From Dallia pectoralis (Eukaryota; Chordata; Actinopteri; Esociformes; Umbridae), in the NCBI GenBank assembly GCA_029465975.1, contig CM055730.1:17577918-17641917 (forward strand): a stretch of DNA of 64,000 nt, in the 5' to 3' direction. The notes under the pieces were generated by a model. It was given only the letters and a program-made list of their open reading frames with translations. It made no database searches and was not told the origin of the DNA. This document shows, piece after piece, positions 60,220 to 64,000 of the stretch (position 1 is its first letter; each line of letters begins with the position of its first letter). The position numbers were made by a program, and so were the translations under genes.

Positions 60220-61300
60220 GGCCACAACGGCATGTAGGGTATTCCAGGGAACACACATAGGCACTCTTTGACAGATCCAATTGACATTTATCTACAGAGA
60301 CTCTTCACTAAAGGTCTGTGCCAATGCAGGTAACTGGTCAACACTCTGGTGAGGAAACGTGGACAATCGTACGGGCGAACAGCGATTATTTCGCGGAATA
60401 ACTATTGACCTAATAACAGAAAGTCTGTTCATGCCCTCCCGCTAATATTCCTGGTTAGGTTTAGGGAAGCGGAAGCTGAACCTAGATCTGTACCAGATGG
60501 AATCTAAATCCCCTGAAATTGATGAACCCAAAAGTCCGTAAATGTGTTTCCATGCCATTGGCTGATTGTCATGTGACCCAGGAAGGCCATAGGGATAGGG
60601 AGTCAGATACCCATTAAACCAATGATTAATGATCACCATAAACACACACGCACAAAGACACACGCTAATGTTTGCTCCAAAGATCCAAGGAAAATAGTTT
60701 AATGAGTTGGGTTTAAACACTTTATGTCCATTTAAATAAGTGCTGATCCCCTGGTTCTGGTCGATCCCACTGGTTCTGTTTCCATGCCAATCCAACTATG
60801 TGAACCCAGCTCCACAACCACATAGCTATAACTGATATTCAATAAGGCAAATCCAGGTCCAGTTCAGTCTGTCCTAAAAGCTTCTGTGACCCAATACATA
60901 AAACACATGCATCAGTACCAACCATAGAGAAACACTAGCACCCTGTACAAGGTTTAGTCAACAGCACCTGATTAAATTAGCCAGCGACAACCTTTCACTC
61001 AAACGCCCCCAACCCTCTCGGTGAGGAGCCCTTAAACTGGTAACATTAAATAAAGGGTGGCAGCCTTGAAGTTAGAGTGATAGTCCAGTAAACTAAACGT
61101 TTAAATCCCAGAGTTGACATGGTCACATATGGGTTGTTTTGCTCTCAGAGGCAGCAGATCCTCATGGTCGTCAGCCTCCGTAGCCAAAGTCATGAACTCA
61201 ATTTCGACTATATTTGTTTTTGAATAAATAATGGGAGTTTTCTATTTTCGTGCTTGTGGAATTTGATTATGGAACCCGTCATCCCCGGACAAGCCCAGCG
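60220..61300. other. fgfr2 intron without recognised features
   Basis: Unique-looking sequence between Ig-II and IIIa exons; no alternative exon seen. Confidence 0.5.
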
Positions 61301-61310
61301 TGGTACTCAC

Positions 61311-61434
61311 CCACAACATCTAGGGTGTAGGTGTGATTGATGGAGCCATATTCGTTCTCCACCAGGCAGGTGTAGTTGCCCTTGTCTGACGGCACCACGC
61401 TCTCCATAATCAACGTCCAGTGTTGATGACGCAC
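61311..61434 (-). CDS. fgfr2: fgfr2 exon: second half of Ig-like domain II
   Basis: A 124-nt exon, the usual length for this FGFR exon, with acceptor tctcag and donor GTGAGT. It begins VRHQHWTLIME and continues through SVVPSDKGNYTCLVENEYG to NHTYTLDVV, ending with the first base of a Glu codon. It holds the second disulphide cysteine of Ig-II (NYTC) and the tyrosine-corner motif DKGNYTC. Ig-II with the following linker forms much of the FGF and heparin binding surface. It is the most 5' fgfr2 exon visible. No exon for the first half of Ig-II can be recognised between 61,435 and 64,000, so the upstream intron exceeds 2.5 kb. Confidence 0.95.
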
Positions 61435-61916
61435 CTGAGAAGGAAATAACAAAAATGTAGAAATACCGAGTTGGAACAGGAAGAGAGGCGTACCACTTTG
61501 GTTCCGCTAACTCATTTCCACTACTTCTACTAACAAATGTCTACTGTTTCAATAGAAGTTAATAATCTTAGTCGACCAATGTCAATGGGAGAGCCGTGTC
61601 TTTCAGTAGGCTGACTTTTATATCTCTTTGGTAATTAATGTTGCGTCTTTGATGTGAAAACACTGCTGATGGATGAAAGAAACTGGATGATTGCAGAGTA
61701 GTTTATACGAATGAGAGAGTGAGCGAGGAGGCTTGATGAGAGACTGGCAACTCGTTCTGTTCCCACCACAGCATGGTGAGGAAAAACAATATCACGGACG
61801 GTGACAGACGGGTCCAGAGGGGAGCTGATACCCCCACCACAAGAATGTCACAGTTTTGCACAGTGGAGGGACACATTCTTCCAAAGCTAACAATTCTACT
61901 CCTCAAAACGCTAGGG

Positions 61917-62640
61917 ACTAAGGTATGCGGATTAGGGTATGGGGACTAGGTTATAAGGACTAGGGTATGCGGACTAGGGTATGGGGACTCGGTTATAAGG
62001 CCAAGGGTATGCAGACTAGGGTATGGGGACTAGGTTATAAGGACTAGGGTATGCGGACTAGGGTATGGGGACTAGGTTATAAGAACTAGGGTATGGGGAC
62101 TAGGTTATAAGAACTAGGGTATGCAGACTAGGGTATGCAGACTAGGGTATGGGGACTAGGTTATAAGAACTAGGGTATGGGGACTAGGATATGGGGACTA
62201 GGTTATAAGAACTAGGGTATGGGGACTTGAGTATACTGACTAGGGTATATGGACTAGGGAATATGGATTAGGGTATGCAGACTAGGGTATAGGGACTAGG
62301 GTATACGGACTAGGGTATATGGACTAGGGTATATGGACTGGGGTATAATGACTAGGGTATATGGACTGGGGTATAATGACTAGGGTATATGGACTGGGGT
62401 ATAATGACTAGGGTATATGGACTGGGGTATAATGACTAGGGTATATGGACTGGGGTATAATGACTAGGGTATACGGACTAGGGTATATGGACTAGGGTAT
62501 ATGGACTGGGGTATAATGACTAGGGTATATGGACTGGGGTATAATGACTAGGGTATACGGACTGGGGTATAATGACTAGGGTATATGGACTAGGGTATAA
62601 TGACTAGGGTATACGGACTAGGTTATAGGGACTAGAGTAT
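61917..62640. repeat. 15/16-bp minisatellite
   Basis: About 48 copies of gactagggtatatgg-type units, with ggttataagg, gtataatg and ctggggt variants. In the right half, pairs (tatatggactggggtataat + gactaggg) form a dimer of about 28-30 bp. Confidence 0.95.
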
Positions 62641-63086
62641 TTAAGTAAGCAGGTGTAACTATATGTATGATAATGTAATGCATCCATCCACAGGCTTCAT
62701 GTTGGTCTCTAATCCAAATAGACTGTGTCAGTGAGGAGGAATTCAGGTTGTTCAGACAAATTGTTGCTCTCAACAACCCTGTAATGCTAAGAGGAAATAA
62801 ACATTACTGGCTAATTTGACTTAGACTATTTCCCACGATGTCTGGCCTCAGGTATTTTCAAGATAAATAAATAGATACTGTTGATATTGACATCGTTCTG
62901 AAACGTTCTCTGTAGACTTCATTTGTTGGACCAAAAAAATATAGATTTTCAGATTAATTGAAATTCTTGTTTGGCCAATCTGAAATCAATTCATAAAAGC
63001 CAGAAATCAAGTATATAACTCTAAGCATTGTGACATCTGGTGGTGTTATATGAGCGTAATGTTAGGAATGAAGAACCAGCCATAGT

Positions 63087-63089
<3 letters not shown>

Positions 63090-63119
<30 letters not shown>
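63090..63119. repeat. (CA)n microsatellite
   Basis: Short CA run. Confidence 0.95.
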
Positions 63120-63122
<3 letters not shown>

Positions 63123-63239
63123 GTGCATGGTCTAGCAGGACATAGGCTGGTCCTTTCTGTTAAACTTTAACTAGGTTGGGCTGCTAAACGGTGCTGAACA
63201 CGATAACAATGGATTAGCACATTAGCCTCCACCAACGGC

Positions 63240-64000
63240 CAGTGTGACCCGTTTTTTTTAGGTCCTTTTGGCAAATTCCCGTGAGATAAAATGGCCCAAT
63301 AAGGCCCATTTTTGCAAGGTAGTACAGACCCCCAGGCCACAACTTATGGTGCAAATGAATTGCAAATCGGCCTCATGGTGGCGCTGTTATAAGCCCTCAA
63401 AGTTGGCAACTTTGGAAGCATGCCACACCCACCCCATGTGACATAGAGTCATGAAACTTGGTCCATGGGTCCAACACCTCACAATTAACATTATTCACAT
63501 TGGGACTCATAAAGTCCGCCATGATGGATTTTCCGCCATTTTGGATTTTGTAATAATAGCCTTCATCTCTGGCACCGAATGTCCAATCTTTACGTCCTTC
63601 GGTCAATAGCTTCAACAGACCAATGTCTGTAAAAGATGTATAGGCCAAGCCAGTAGGCCCAAAAATGGGGGCACTATAGACACCCAAAACCTCTAGGTGG
63701 CGTGTTTTTGTACATGTAAGCGTGTTACGGACACACAGTTGATCGTATTACAGTGCAACTTGGTACACTTGTTCCGAACCTTGACAGGACCAAGCACGAG
63801 CAAGCATTGTTTGATTGGCCACAAGGGGGCGATATTGAGCATTTGACTTTTGCCAGCTCACGCAGGCTTTTCTGTTTGATGTGAAATTATGTTAATTGGT
63901 ACATTGGTTCACGTCCTCTCAAGGTATTTCAGGATATGTGTCAAAATGTCATTTTAGTCTTTTCCGAGGAGAAAAATGGCCCAATAAGGCCCGCCTTTGC
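63240..64000. repeat. Dispersed fish repeat, runs off the right edge
   Basis: The motif aaaatggcccaataaggccc occurs at about 63,288 and again at about 63,973, 685 bp apart, so either the repeat is tandem or the element has direct-repeat ends. The interior (ggtggcgctgttataagccc, aagttggcaactttggaagc, aaacttggtccatgggt) is a type I recall as common in teleosts. The 96-codon minus frame inside is not credible as a gene. Confidence 0.55.

Noticed and set aside
63397..63687. 96-codon minus-strand frame as a gene
   Set aside because: Lies inside a dispersed non-coding fish repeat.

Overview
The window is vertebrate genomic DNA, almost certainly from a ray-finned fish. Its one recognisable host gene is fgfr2 (fibroblast growth factor receptor 2), on the minus strand in split exons. 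Exon lengths and phases match the vertebrate FGFR layout, and the C-terminal tail ending HINGGVKT together with the IIIc exon is FGFR2-like rather than FGFR1/3/4-like. The fish call rests on the number of Tc1-like transposon relics, on dispersed repeats that I recall as common in salmonids and pike, and on the extreme density of micro- and minisatellites. The salmonid or pike placement is inference, not proof.

Layout. Positions 1-36.1 kb are the 3' flank of fgfr2, with no host gene that I can support. It holds large tandem arrays (15-bp unit at 1-1205, 28-bp at 6.4-6.9 kb, 14-bp at 12.6-14.6 kb, 19-bp at 16.2 kb, 17-bp at 30.5-31.1 kb, ACC/ATC triplets at 31.1-32.3 kb, 20-bp at 34.7-36.1 kb), Tc1-like relics (2.3-3.2, 9.25, 24.0-24.6 and 32.8-33.75 kb), and otherwise featureless AT-rich DNA. 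Positions 36.1-36.9 kb are the probable fgfr2 3' UTR. From 36,911 to 61,434, fourteen fgfr2 exons run right to left: second half of Ig-II, Ig-IIIa, the mutually exclusive IIIb and IIIc, transmembrane/juxtamembrane, seven kinase exons and the C-tail. The first coding exons (signal peptide, Ig-I, acid box, first half of Ig-II) lie beyond the right edge. The introns carry their own arrays (48-bp and 30-bp inside a Tc1 relic, 28-bp at 41-42 kb, plus 49.7, 59.3, 59.6-60.2 and 61.9-62.6 kb). The right end is a dispersed fish repeat.

How it works together: the receptor chooses between IIIb (epithelial-type) and IIIc (mesenchymal-type) ligand specificity by exon choice. Both exons have length 1 mod 3, so using both or neither breaks the frame. 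The IIIb acceptor has a UG dinucleotide repeat in place of a pyrimidine tract, while IIIc has a strong pyrimidine tract. UGG-rich and UGCAUG motifs lie downstream of IIIb. A second choice, VT+/VT-, is visible at the juxtamembrane exon as a GT donor followed six bases later by a GA donor.

The least expected structure is that three separate minisatellites (48, 30 and 52 bp units) have grown out of transposase coding sequence inside two different Tc1-like relics. Nothing here looks like a bacterial-style system or a new protein-coding locus. The very long open frames in the arrays are by-products of repeats.
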